Shown one piece after another: positions 55,572 through 63,654 of a stretch of DNA of 64,000 nt. This DNA is from Streptomyces aureocirculatus (lineage in GTDB: Bacteria > Actinomycetota > Actinomycetes > Streptomycetales > Streptomycetaceae): NCBI RefSeq assembly GCF_000720475.1, contig NZ_JOAP01000008.1, positions 186,001 through 250,000 of the forward strand. Reading direction: 5' to 3'. The translations under genes and the position numbers were made by a program. The notes beneath the pieces were generated by a model. The model saw only the letters and a program-made list of their open reading frames with translations, ran no database searches and had not been told where the DNA came from. Every line of letters starts with the position of its first letter. The stretch's first letter is position 1.

Positions 55572-56069
55572 TCAGGCGTCGAGAACCTGTCCCTGCCGCC
55601 GTACGACGGGCGGTTCGACGCTCCATGGGAAGTTGATCCACTCATCGGTGCGCTTCCACACGTACTCGCACTTCACGAGCGAGTGGGACTTCTCATAGAT
55701 GACGGCGGAGCGCACCTCGGCGACGGCGTCGAGGCAGAAGTCGTGCACCAGCTTCAGCGTCTTGCCGGTGTCGGCGACGTCGTCGGCGATGAGCACCTTC
55801 TTGTCGGTGAAGTCGATGGCGTTGGGCACCGGGGCGAGCATGACGGGCATGTCCAGGGTGGTCCCGACCCCGGTGTAGAACTCCACGTTCACCAGGTGGA
55901 TGTTCTTGCAGTCGAGGGCGTACGCGAGTCCGCCCGCGACGAAGACACCGCCGCGCGCGATGCTGAGCACGACGTCGGGCTCGTACCCGTCGTCGGCGAT
56001 GGTCTGCGCCAGCTCGCGGATCGCACCGCCGAACTTCTCGTACGTCAGGTTCTCGCGCACGTCACTCAT
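55572..56069 (-). CDS. Phosphoribosyltransferase (hypoxanthine/xanthine type)
   Basis: 165 residues from the ATG at 56067-56069. PRPP loop KVLIADDVADTGKTLKLV (about residues 93-110), VVLSIARGGVFVAGGLAYAL and the C-terminal WINFPWSVEPP match small purine-salvage PRTs. It begins 8 bp after dcd's stop and has no close ribosome site of its own beyond AGGTG at the end of dcd, so it is probably translated by coupling. The base specificity is uncertain. Confidence 0.92.
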   Translation of the reverse strand: MSDVRENLTYEKFGGAIRELAQTIADDGYEPDVVLSIARGGVFVAGGLAYALDCKNIHLVNVEFYTGVGTTLDMPVMLAPVPNAIDFTDKKVLIADDVADTGKTLKLVHDFCLDAVAEVRSAVIYEKSHSLVKCEYVWKRTDEWINFPWSVEPPVVRRQGQVLDA

Positions 56070-56077
56070 GGGGGATG

Positions 56078-56653
56078 TCACACCTGGGTCCGATGGAAGT
56101 TGAGGAAGGAACGGGAGGCGGTGGGGCCGCGCTGGTTCTGGTAGCGGGACCCGTACCGCTCGGACCCGTAGGGGGCCTCGGCGGCGGAGGTCAGCCGGAA
56201 CATGCAGAGCTGCCCGATCTTCATCCCCGGCCACAGCTTGATGGGCAGGGTGGCGAGGTTGGACAGCTCAAGGGTCACGTGGCCACTGAACCCCGGGTCG
56301 ATGAATCCGGCGGTGGAGTGGGTCACGAGCCCGAGCCTGCCGAGGCTCGACTTGCCTTCGAGGCGGCTGGCGAGGTCGTCGGGGAGCGTGATGACCTCGT
56401 ACGTGGAGGCGAGCACGAACTCCCCCGGGTGGAGGATGAACGGCTCGTCCCCCTCCGGCTCGACGAGCCGGGTCAGATCCGCCTGTTCGACGGACGGATC
56501 GATATGCGGGTAGCGGTGGTTCTCGAACACCCGGAAGTAGCGGTCGAGGCGCACGTCGATGCTCGACGGCTGCACCATGGATTCGTCGTACGGATCGATC
56601 CGCACCCGTCCGGCGTCGATCTCGGCCCGGATGTCCTTGTCTGAGAGAAGCAC
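56078..56653 (-). CDS. dcd: dCTP deaminase
   Basis: 191 residues. Signature segments: [56 protein letters not shown] with the catalytic Glu/Ser/Arg neighbourhood, [12 protein letters not shown] and [20 protein letters not shown] at the end. Converts dCTP to dUTP (or onward to dUMP in bifunctional forms) for thymidylate synthesis. Followed by the phosphoribosyltransferase gene. Confidence 0.97.
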   Translation of the reverse strand: MLLSDKDIRAEIDAGRVRIDPYDESMVQPSSIDVRLDRYFRVFENHRYPHIDPSVEQADLTRLVEPEGDEPFILHPGEFVLASTYEVITLPDDLASRLEGKSSLGRLGLVTHSTAGFIDPGFSGHVTLELSNLATLPIKLWPGMKIGQLCMFRLTSAAEAPYGSERYGSRYQNQRGPTASRSFLNFHRTQV

Positions 56654-56768
56654 GCACCGAGGATACGCAGAGCGCGCGGGACCGCCCCAATCGGACGGTC
56701 CCCGCGCGCCCCGGCCACGGCGCGCCGCACGCGCCGCGCTTTCCTCAATCGTCCGCTACAGACTTCTG

Positions 56769-56927
56769 CTACCGCTTCGCCAAGGTCACCGGCACGGCGT
56801 GCCGGAGCCGGGCGCAGCGGGGACACCGGATGAGCCGGCCGGGGCCGAGCCGGTCGGCCTGCTGCATCGGGAACGAAGCGGTGCTGAACACGTGCCCTTC
56901 GGCACAACGGACGACGGTGCGCTCCAT
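56769..56927 (-). CDS. 52-residue zinc-ribbon peptide
   Basis: Begins MERTVVRCAEGHVFSTASFP and continues to RCPRCARLRHA. Cys-x2-Gly-His and Cys-x2-Cys are spaced as a single zinc ribbon. It starts at the ATG 56925-56927. Small zinc-ribbon proteins of this kind are frequent in Streptomyces; function unknown. Confidence 0.75.
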   Translation of the reverse strand: MERTVVRCAEGHVFSTASFPMQQADRLGPGRLIRCPRCARLRHAVPVTLAKR

Positions 56928-57350
56928 CAAGTCCACGATTCCCTTTCCCCAGAGCCGTAAAGAGAGCCGTCCACCCGCGAACGGGGGCCGCATCCGACCG
57001 ACGGCGAAAGCCACATTACGGGATGAAAGGGACGCCATTCCAGGCGGCACTCCGTCCACGCGAACCCCCCGCACGAGCCTCGCGCGAGCCCCTCACGAAA
57101 CCCCCACGCGGCACCCGGACACCCCCGGACACGCACACCGGGCACGCACCCCGGGCACACCGGGCAGCCCCCGAGTCACCCCCGAGGCGGCCCCCACCGT
57201 ACGCCCCAACTCCCTTCGCCCGCAGTCACCCAGACCCCACGCAGCGCAGCCGGGCGCGGGGGCGGGGGCGGGGGCGGGGGCGGGGGCGGCCTGGGCCTGC
57301 GATGGGGTAGAGTGTGCGGCGGTACGAAACCGGTTCAACCGGGGTACTGC
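56928..57350. other. Gene-free region upstream of tRNA-Gly
   Basis: C-rich on the + strand (many CACCCCGGACAC-type runs) and no believable gene. It contains a G-run repeat at 57252-57290. A TAGAGT at about 57308-57313 may be the -10 of the tRNA promoter. A small palindrome CCGG-TTCAA-CCGG lies at about 57330-57342. Confidence 0.5.
57252..57290 (+). repeat. GGGGGC hexanucleotide run
   Basis: Five or six consecutive GGGGGC units, about 60 bp before the tRNA gene. It satisfies the simple G-quadruplex pattern on the + strand. Confidence 0.85.
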
Positions 57351-57424
57351 GCGGGTGTAGTTTAATGGTAGAACATCAGCTTCCCAAGCTGAGAGCGCGA
57401 GTTCGATTCTCGTCACCCGCTCCA
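57351..57424 (+). tRNA. tRNA-Gly (anticodon CCC)
   Basis: Acceptor GCGGGTG pairs with CACCCGC (57414-57420). Anticodon stem TCAGC/GCTGA encloses loop TTCCCAA with anticodon CCC. The T-arm is CGAG-TTCGATT-CTCG, the discriminator is T, and CCA is encoded. Its 3' half is the probable integration site of the mobile element that follows. Confidence 0.98.
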
Positions 57425-57429
57425 CAGTT

Positions 57430-57459
57430 AAGGCCCAGGTCAACGACCCGGGCCTTTTT
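57430..57459 (+). terminator. Rho-independent terminator after tRNA
   Basis: AGGCCC-A-GGTC-AAC-GACC-C-GGGCCT hairpin followed by five T. It lies between the tRNA and the integrase stop. Confidence 0.9.
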
Positions 57460-57473
57460 GCTGTCCTCGTTGA

Positions 57474-58657
57474 TCACTCGCTGCGTGCCAGATCCGTGCC
57501 AGAAGGGTGCTCGCCCGCTTGGTCGGGGTCGTCGACGGAGGCCGCTCGTCGGACCCGACGCACGGTGTCGTCCAGCCCTGCGGCGACCTCCCGCTGTCGG
57601 TCGTCGTCGGAGTGCTGATAGATCAACGCGGCTTTCTCGGACGACTGTCCGGCGCGGACCATGGTGTCTTTGAGCGTGGCCCCCGACCTGGTCGACAGCG
57701 TGTGCCCGGTGTGACGAAGGTCGTAGAACCGGAACCCCTCCGGCAGACCGTCGACAAGCTGCCGAGCCTTGCGCCACTTCCGCCCGAAGGTACTGCGCCG
57801 GAACGGGGCCCCGCGCTCGCCGACGAAGACCAGCCCATTGGGGCCCGGCTCGACGTACGACTCCATATGCCAGCGCAGCTAACGCCGGAGGAACGCGGGC
57901 AGGACCACGGTCCGCACCCCGGCCTCGGACTTGGTGTCGCCCTGAACACGTCGCCCGTTCATGCGCTCCGGCTCCGCCGCACGCACACGAATTCGCAGGG
58001 TGTCGAGGTCGATGTCCTTTCGCCGGAGGCCGGCCAGCTCCTCCGGCCGCAGCGGACCGTACGCCCCGAGATAGACCATGAGCCGCCACCGCATCCCCAT
58101 GGCTTCGGCGAGCGCGTCGACCTGGCCGACGGTGGCGATGCGCCGCTCAGCGGCCTTCTCCTTACCGGCACCCTTGATCCGGCAGGGGTTCCGGGTGACC
58201 AGCTCGTCATCGACCGCCGTCTCCATGACGGCCTTGAGGAGTCGGTACGCCTTGGCGGTCATCGTCTTCGCCCCCGTGCTCCGCAGCCGTTCAGCCCGCC
58301 ACTCGCGTACGCGCGGCGCGGTGATCTCGTCCAGGTCGAGGTCAGCGAAGGCCGTGAGGTGCTTGTCGAGGAGGTACCGGTAGAGGTCCTGCGTGAGCGG
58401 CGCGAGTTCCCGTTCCTCCACCCACTTATCGGCGTAGACGCGGAAGCCCACCGCCCCCGCGTCCGGTCCCTCCACTCGCCCCGGCGGATCTCCGTCTGTT
58501 TCTCGGCAAGCCAGTCATCGGCGTCCACTGTCGTCTCGAAAGTGAAAGGAGCTGGACGCATCACACCGTCCGGCCCCGGATAGCGCGCCTGGAAACGGCC
58601 GGACGGCAACCGCCTGATCGCACCGAAGCGGCGGCGCCTCCCTCTGCTGTTGGCCAC
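57474..58657 (-). pseudogene. int: Tyrosine integrase, frameshifted and with an amber codon
   Basis: Reads as one integrase in two frames. From GTG 58657: ANSRGRRRRFGAIRRLPSGR to IRRGEWRD, then a frame change near 58464-58468 where one C seems missing from GAC-CCG. The second frame continues FRVYADKWVEERELAPLTQ, the core-binding domain, and YGPLRPEELAGLRRKD with the first catalytic Arg, then meets TAG at 57879-57881 after VVLPAFLRR. The same frame goes on to WHMESYVEPGPNG, YDLRHTGHTL (Arg/His) and IYQHSDDDRQREVA with the nucleophile Tyr. The amber probably replaced a CAG or GAG codon. Full length would be about 394 residues. Confidence 0.9.
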
Positions 58658-58864
58658 TAGGCCGCCCTCCCGTAGCGAGCGCGAGGCCGCCTGCTGCACC
58701 GTGTGCGACGTGATGAACTCCTCGACCGCGCTTTCCGGGATGCGCACGTGGCGGCCGACCTTCACGTACCGGATGCGGCGCTCCTCGATGAGCCGACGCG
58801 GGAAGCAGGGCGTCGTGCCCAGCAGCTCGGCGACCTGATCGACGGATAGATGGCGCTCAGCCAC
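58658..58864 (-). CDS. xis: Excisionase (MerR-like HTH), open into integrase frame
   Basis: From GTG 58862-58864: AERHLSVDQVAELLGTTPCF then RRLIEERRIRYVKVGRHVRI, the DNA-binding helix-turn-helix of AICE excisionases, about 69 residues. There is no stop codon before the integrase start: the frame runs straight into VANSRGRRRR. Xis and Int N-terminus could thus be made as a fusion as well as separately. The start overlaps the end of rep by 8 bases. Confidence 0.85.
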
Positions 58865-60211
58865 GGGTGGGCTCCCCTTCCGTTCCGGGGGCGGGTGCGA
58901 GGGTTTCGGCAAGCCAGGCTTCGGCGTCGGTGAGGCCGGTTCCGGCGTAGATCCAGTGGGTGAGGACGAGGGTCGAGTCCGGGGCGGCCTGGTCGTCGGT
59001 GACGGCTTGAGCTCGGCGCCATTCGGCTCGGGCGTCGCGGAGTGCGCCGAGGGTGGTGGAGTAGCGGCGGGACTTGGTGGAGAAGTGGCCGCGGAAGCCG
59101 AGCATGTGGGCCCAGGCGCGGAGCCGGAGTTCTTCCAGGTCCTTGCGGGCGCCGAGGGTCACGCGGTGCGGATCAGGCGGCGGGCGTGATCGCTGATGTC
59201 GAGCTGGGCGAGTTCGGCGAGGAACTTGAGGGGCCGGTCCAGCGCTCCCGTGGCGGTCTCGGCGCCCTTGGTGGCGTACTTGGCGATGTAGGCGGCGACG
59301 GCTCGTTCGGTCAGCTCCTGGCCGCCGTCGAAGTCGGCGGAACGGATGGTGCGTACGTCGAGTTGGCGGCCGAGGGCAAAGACGTGCGCGCGTCCGTCGA
59401 TGACCGGGCCGTCCACGCGGACAGCGGTCGCGGCGGCTCGGATGGCGTCGGTCAGCAGCTCGGCGGTGGCCCACCCGGGAGGCGGGGTGTCCCCGCCGTC
59501 GGGGCCGTCGATGCGGATGACGGCGTGGAAGTGGACGGCGCCGCGCTTCTGGTACTCGGCGACCTTGGCGAAGGAGACGCGGGCGTAGTCGCGGAAGGCT
59601 CGCTGTGTCAGTCCGGCGCGCTTGGCGACTTCCCGGCGGAGGTAGGTGGAGAAGCGCCGCCAGAGCGCGCCCGCGTGTGCGTTCCAGAGCACGGCCGCTT
59701 CGTAGTCGTAGGTCTCCGGGTTCAGCGGGGCGCCGAGGGCGGCGTCGTCCTGGTCGTGGAGGACGCCGCAGCGGCAGGGCCGGACGCTCCGGGTCGGGCC
59801 GGTGGGGCGGTTGTGGACCGGGCCGAAGCCGGGGGCGGTGAAGGTGGCGAAGACGCGGGGGTGGGCGGCGACGCGTTCGGGGACGCCCTTGCCGCCGCGC
59901 AGGCCGGAGGTGATCAGGTGGAAGGTGTCGCGGCGGTAGACCTCCGCGCAGGCCGCACAGCGGGTCGTACGGCGGTTGTTGCAGCGGACCAGGAGGTGAC
60001 CGGCCGGCAGGGTGGTCGAGTCGAGGTGGTGGAGGACGTTACCGATCTCGCCCGTCCGGGTGTCGACGGTGTGCTCGGTGCGGTGGCCGTCGAGACGGAT
60101 CGGGTGCGTGCAGCCGCCCAGGGCGGAGAGCTGACGCAGGAGCGCGGGCATGGTGCCGGTTGCGGCCAGTTGACCGAGATCGCGAAGCGGGGGCGGGGTG
60201 GTGCGGGTAAT
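58857..60211 (-). pseudogene. rep: RepSA-like rolling-circle replication initiator, frameshifted
   Basis: About 451 residues if repaired. The main part begins TRTTPPPLRDLGQLAATGT upstream of ATG 60151, but the expected first codon at 60209-60211 is ATT, seated properly behind AAGGAG. The body has a zinc-like CNN...RCAACAEVYR segment and the HUH motif AVHFHAVIRIDG (about residue 226). The frame ends RRLIRTA-stop at 59159; the next frame carries on LGARKDLEELRLRAWAHMLG and SRRYSTTLGALRDARAEWRR to 58857. One G appears lost from a TGG codon at about 59160. Initiates replication of the excised element. Confidence 0.88.
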
Positions 60212-60313
60212 GATGGCTTCTCCTTCTGGCTTCGGTAAGGAGGGACAGGGCCTCCGGGGCGGCGGATGCTTGGCGGTATCAGGGCCGCCCCGGGGGTCTG
60301 GCAGTGCTGGCGA

Positions 60314-60559
60314 CTAGCGCCGCCGCTGGTCGCGGAGCATCGAGCGGATGACGACGGCGCACACCGCGACGGAAATGGACGACACGGCGACGGCGGCCAG
60401 GAGCGCGGTCAGCACGACCCCGCCGACGAGGACGGCCACGACCGCCCCGCTCGTGATGGAGATCTGAGGCGCGGACCGCCGCACGGGAGCCGGGTCGGCC
60501 ACGGTGTGGTGGTGGACGGGCGGCGGCGTCGGGCTGTCGGGGTACTTGGGCAGGAACAT
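60314..60559 (-). CDS. SpdB-like small membrane protein
   Basis: 81 residues from the ATG at 60557-60559 (AAGGAGA upstream). Pro/His-rich start (FLPKYPDSPTPPPVHHHTV) then two hydrophobic segments (GAVVAVLVGGVVLTALLAAV, SISVAVCAVVIRSML). Typical of AICE spread genes that help intramycelial plasmid transfer. Lies between rep and the next small membrane gene. Confidence 0.82.
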   Translation of the reverse strand: MFLPKYPDSPTPPPVHHHTVADPAPVRRSAPQISITSGAVVAVLVGGVVLTALLAAVAVSSISVAVCAVVIRSMLRDQRRR

Positions 60560-60584
60560 GGCGAGGTTCTCCTTACCTACTCGT

Positions 60585-60779
60585 CTAGTCATGTGAGCCG
60601 TTTACGACGTCCACGCCGGAGCGCGTGCCGGATTCGATGGCGGGGGCCATGAAGGTGTGCGAGAGCCAGAACCCGAAGAGGGCGATCACTACGACGATCC
60701 ACGTGCGGACGCCGAGGAACTTGACCGCTCCCCAGGCGACGAGGCCGAGGACGAACACGAGCGGCAGGCTGACGGTCAC
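60585..60779 (-). CDS. Small AICE membrane protein (Spd-type)
   Basis: 64 residues from GTG 60777-60779 (AAAGGA upstream): TVSLPLVFVLGLVAWGAVKF and WIVVVIALFGFWLSHTFMAP are two membrane helices. A putative GntR operator overlaps its stop codon at 60579-60594. Probably part of the spread module. Confidence 0.8.
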   Translation of the reverse strand: MTVSLPLVFVLGLVAWGAVKFLGVRTWIVVVIALFGFWLSHTFMAPAIESGTRSGVDVVNGSHD

Positions 60780-60793
60780 GGGGACGGGTCCTT

Positions 60794-60985
60794 TCAGCGG
60801 ACGGGGCAGCGGTGGGTACGGGCGGCCAGCTCGGCGGCGGCGCGGCTGTCGTAGTCGGCGGAGAAGCCGCAGCGCGGGGCCGTGCACGCGGCGGTGTGCT
60901 TCTCGCGGCCACGGCCGTTGTACGCCGTGCCGACCTGTACGGGACCGATACGGGTGACGGAGCGGAAGCGACGGTTGGCGCTCAT
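60794..60985 (-). CDS. Mobile element transfer protein (small, Cys-containing)
   Basis: 63 residues. RFRSVTRIGPVQVGTAYNGR, then HTAACTAPRCGFSADYDSRA and ARTHRC: cysteine and histidine spacing suggests a small zinc finger. Matches the short protein regularly found between spd genes and rep in Streptomyces AICEs. GGGAGAT ribosome site. Confidence 0.85.
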   Translation of the reverse strand: MSANRRFRSVTRIGPVQVGTAYNGRGREKHTAACTAPRCGFSADYDSRAAAELAARTHRCPVR

Positions 60986-61015
60986 GTGGATCTCCCTTCA
61001 GGACGTTCCGGGCTT

Positions 61016-61672
61016 TCAGAGCTGAGCGGCGATGGCGTCGGCCAGTGGCATCGGGACGCCGAGGCGGGCGCGCAGGGTCGTGGTGTCGATGGCAGTGCCG
61101 GTGCGGGCGTGGTGTTCGGTGGCGACTTTGCGGGCATGGTCGACCAGGGCAGCCGGGACCGAGACGGGAGTCGGAGGAGTCGAGGCGGACGCCGTGGCCG
61201 ATGGTGACGGGAGCTCAGGCACGGGATCGGGCGCGTCCTCCTGGTCGCCCTCTTGCTCGTCGACGGGCACGGACTCTCGACCGTTCTCCTGGGCCAACTC
61301 GCGCCGAGGTGGCGCCGAGTGAGCAAGGAGCGTCCCGCCGAGGAAGGCGACCGCAGGCCACCCCGCGACGAGGATGCGGAGCCAGGCCGGCACATGGTTC
61401 AGGTCGAGCAGGCCGGCGGTGGCGATGTTCGCGCCGAGGGAGGCCGCGAGCGCGATGACGAACCAGCACCAGCCCGCGGCTTTGCTGTCACCGGTCCGCA
61501 GTCGGCGCCAGGCGGCGACGAGCAACAGGTCCACCGAGACCGGATAGGCCCACGCCTTCCACCCGTCCTGTCCAGCCGCCGAAGCGACGTCGTGCAGGTG
61601 GGCGAAGGACAGGGCAGCGGCGATGACGGCCTGGACGAGTACCGCGTCGATACGGGCCAGTTGGGCGCGCAT
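61016..61672 (-). CDS. DUF2637 membrane protein of the AICE
   Basis: 218 residues from the ATG at 61670-61672, chosen for GGAAGGAGC upstream; a longer GTG start at 61732 lacks one. The four-helix membrane domain begins ARIDAVLVQAVIAAALSFAH and includes AWAYPVSVDLLLVAAWRRLR. The C-terminal cytoplasmic half is Pro/Glu/Ser-rich, ending ARLGVPMPLADAIAAQL. Commonly sits between tra and spd genes; thought to belong to the transfer apparatus. Confidence 0.88.
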   Translation of the reverse strand: MRAQLARIDAVLVQAVIAAALSFAHLHDVASAAGQDGWKAWAYPVSVDLLLVAAWRRLRTGDSKAAGWCWFVIALAASLGANIATAGLLDLNHVPAWLRILVAGWPAVAFLGGTLLAHSAPPRRELAQENGRESVPVDEQEGDQEDAPDPVPELPSPSATASASTPPTPVSVPAALVDHARKVATEHHARTGTAIDTTTLRARLGVPMPLADAIAAQL

Positions 61673-61757
61673 GCTGCGGCTCCTTCCGGATTCAGGCATG
61701 GCAGGGGTAGGGACGTGGCGCGAGACGGTCACGCGGACCGGGGTGGGAGGGTGCGGC

Positions 61758-63134
61758 TCAGCCGGTGACCGGTCGCGGCTGCACGGCCAGGGTCGGGGAC
61801 TCGACTGGCTGCACGGGCACGGAGGGCCGGAAAGGCTTCAGCGCGGGCAGATCCGGGACCAGGTGGGCCGAGGTGCGGCACGTCTCAGCGGCATCGGCCA
61901 GGGAGAGATACGGCGTACGGATACGGGACCAGCCGCCGGAGGTGTCACCGACGACGGCGAGGCCGGGCCGTTCGGCAGGGATGGCGCAGGCGGCGGAGAC
62001 CGCTTCGGGGGCGATGTCACCGAGCGCCATTTTCGCAGAGGCTTCGTCGTTCACGCGGTGGCAGACCCGCCCGGTGAGCTGGGCCCGCAGCATGGTCGCG
62101 CCCTTGCCGAGCTCAGCACCGAAACGCTGCCCGCAGACCTCCAGATAGATACCGGCGGCGCGGCCGAGCTGGGCGAGACGGATGAGTTGGGTGACCATCT
62201 CGTCCCGCCGCTCCTCCTCCTTCTTCGTGGCGACGAGGAAGAGTTCCGCGACTTCATCGACGAACAGCACCACGGGCACGGGCCGTTCGTGCTCCGGAAG
62301 TCCCCAGATGTCAGAGGTGATCGTTTCGTCGGGCGTGCGCGGGGCGATCCCTTGCCGGGCCTTGATCGGGTCGTACCGGTCCTCCATCTCCTTGACGAGC
62401 ACGGGCCGCAGCTCAGCGGGCTGCTCGGGGTCGGTGGCGAGAGCTGAGAGCCGAGGGGCGAAGGGGGCCAGCTCCACGCCGCGCTTGCAGTCGATGCCGA
62501 TCAGGGCGACGCTCTGCCGCGCGAGCCCGGTGACGAGGTGCCGCAGGTACATGGATTTGCCCGACAGAGTGGCGCCGAGGCAGAGACCGTGCGGCACGGT
62601 CCGGTAGTCACGTACGAAAGGCGTCGCGTCCTCCCGCAGCGCTACGGACACTTGCAATGTGCCGCCCGCGACTTTGCGCGGCATGCGGACCTTGCTCAGT
62701 ACGTCGTAACCGACGAGCCGTAATTCGACCACGCCAGGCTTGACCGTGGTGACGTAGACGGCGTGCACCCCCCACGCATGCCGCAGTCGTTCGGCCGAGG
62801 CGGCGACGTCGGCGGGTTCCTGCCCCGGAGCGAGCCGCAGGCGGAGCCGAAGGCCGGTCGCGGTCGGGCGGATGATCCCGCGCCGAGGCGGGACGGGCCG
62901 GATCTCCCGGCGGCTCGTGACCCTGGTCGCCAGAACCCGCAGTCGAGAGGGCGCGACGGTCAGGCCACAAGCCTCCATGACCGAGCCGTACGAGCTGAGC
63001 AGCCGGGCCGTGGACATCGGCAGGCCGACGGCGGACCAGTAGACCCCGGGGTGGTTGGCCCGGGTGTAGGCAGCCCCGCCGCCGAGCGCGGCGACAGGAC
63101 CACCCACCTCCAGAAGCGTCATCAGGTCCGTCAT
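61758..63134 (-). CDS. tra: FtsK/SpoIIIE-type conjugal transfer protein Tra
   Basis: 458 residues from the ATG at 63132-63134. Walker A GATLSGKSMYLRHLV (about residue 180), Walker B PVVLFVDEVAEL, and CGQRFGAELGKGATMLRAQL are typical of the DNA-translocating septal DNA transfer proteins of Streptomyces plasmids. The C-terminus (RPVTG) would carry DNA recognition. Intact, unlike int and rep. Its start overlaps the upstream gene (TGATGA). Confidence 0.93.
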   Translation of the reverse strand: MTDLMTLLEVGGPVAALGGGAAYTRANHPGVYWSAVGLPMSTARLLSSYGSVMEACGLTVAPSRLRVLATRVTSRREIRPVPPRRGIIRPTATGLRLRLRLAPGQEPADVAASAERLRHAWGVHAVYVTTVKPGVVELRLVGYDVLSKVRMPRKVAGGTLQVSVALREDATPFVRDYRTVPHGLCLGATLSGKSMYLRHLVTGLARQSVALIGIDCKRGVELAPFAPRLSALATDPEQPAELRPVLVKEMEDRYDPIKARQGIAPRTPDETITSDIWGLPEHERPVPVVLFVDEVAELFLVATKKEEERRDEMVTQLIRLAQLGRAAGIYLEVCGQRFGAELGKGATMLRAQLTGRVCHRVNDEASAKMALGDIAPEAVSAACAIPAERPGLAVVGDTSGGWSRIRTPYLSLADAAETCRTSAHLVPDLPALKPFRPSVPVQPVESPTLAVQPRPVTG

Positions 63135-63490
63135 CAGGCCGAGGCCCCCATGGCGGCCGGGAAGGCGGACGGAGTGACGGCGGCGCAGCGGTAGGCGATG
63201 CCGTGCCGCTGCTGGCCGTTGAAGACGCTTTCCCACGGCCGGGCCACGAGCCCCGGCAGCGAGACCGGCGCACCGAGCATCAGCCCCTCGGACACTCCGC
63301 TCTCCGGGACGGTCACCTTGATCAAGGACGACTCTCCCTCCTCGATGTAGACGACGCCGATCGTCATCAGCGCTTCACCGCTGGTGGCGTCCTTGGCGAT
63401 CTCGCCGGTTTGACGGTCGCGGACCTTGGGCTCGGGCGCCTCAGTGAGCAGGATCGTCGCGGCCGAGGTCTCCACACGAATGGTTCGCAA
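63134..63490 (-). CDS. Conserved AICE protein upstream of tra
   Basis: 118 residues: TIRVETSAATILLTEAPEPK, then RQTGEIAKDATSGEAL and GVVYIEEGESSLIKVTVPES. A beta-rich, soluble protein found in the same place in other AICEs. Function unknown. It ends in a 1-base overlap with tra. Operator-like repeats lie just upstream. Confidence 0.85.
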   Translation of the reverse strand: MRTIRVETSAATILLTEAPEPKVRDRQTGEIAKDATSGEALMTIGVVYIEEGESSLIKVTVPESGVSEGLMLGAPVSLPGLVARPWESVFNGQQRHGIAYRCAAVTPSAFPAAMGASA

Positions 63491-63504
63491 GGTTCTTCCC
63501 GTCT

Positions 63505-63615
63505 ACTCGTCTATACAAGATGCAGCGTTCGAACCCGATCTCCGGGAACGCCGACCACTGTGCCACACAACTTGCCAACTCGTCTATACGAGTAGCCCTG
63601 TTGGCGTATACGAGT
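63505..63615. promoter_or_regulatory. Cluster of ACTCGT-TATACGAGT operator repeats
   Basis: ACTCGTCTATACGAGT (63578-63593) is a 6-bp-arm palindrome. Related sites are ACTCGTCTATACAAGA (63505-63520) and CGTATACGAGT (63605-63615). Another ACTCGTCTAG lies at 60579-60588. They are in the gap between the GntR-type regulator and the transfer genes, so they are good candidates for its operators. Confidence 0.75.
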
Positions 63616-63654
63616 TCGGGGTGCGGATCACCGCGCGCCACGGCCGTCAGGCCG

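Noticed and set aside
59159..60151. Rep as a complete 330-residue protein
   Set aside because: The typical C-terminal part follows directly in another frame and the N-terminal 20 residues lie upstream of the ATG.
61673..61732. Upstream GTG start for the DUF2637 protein
   Set aside because: No ribosome site, whereas the ATG at 61670-61672 has GGAAGGAGC.
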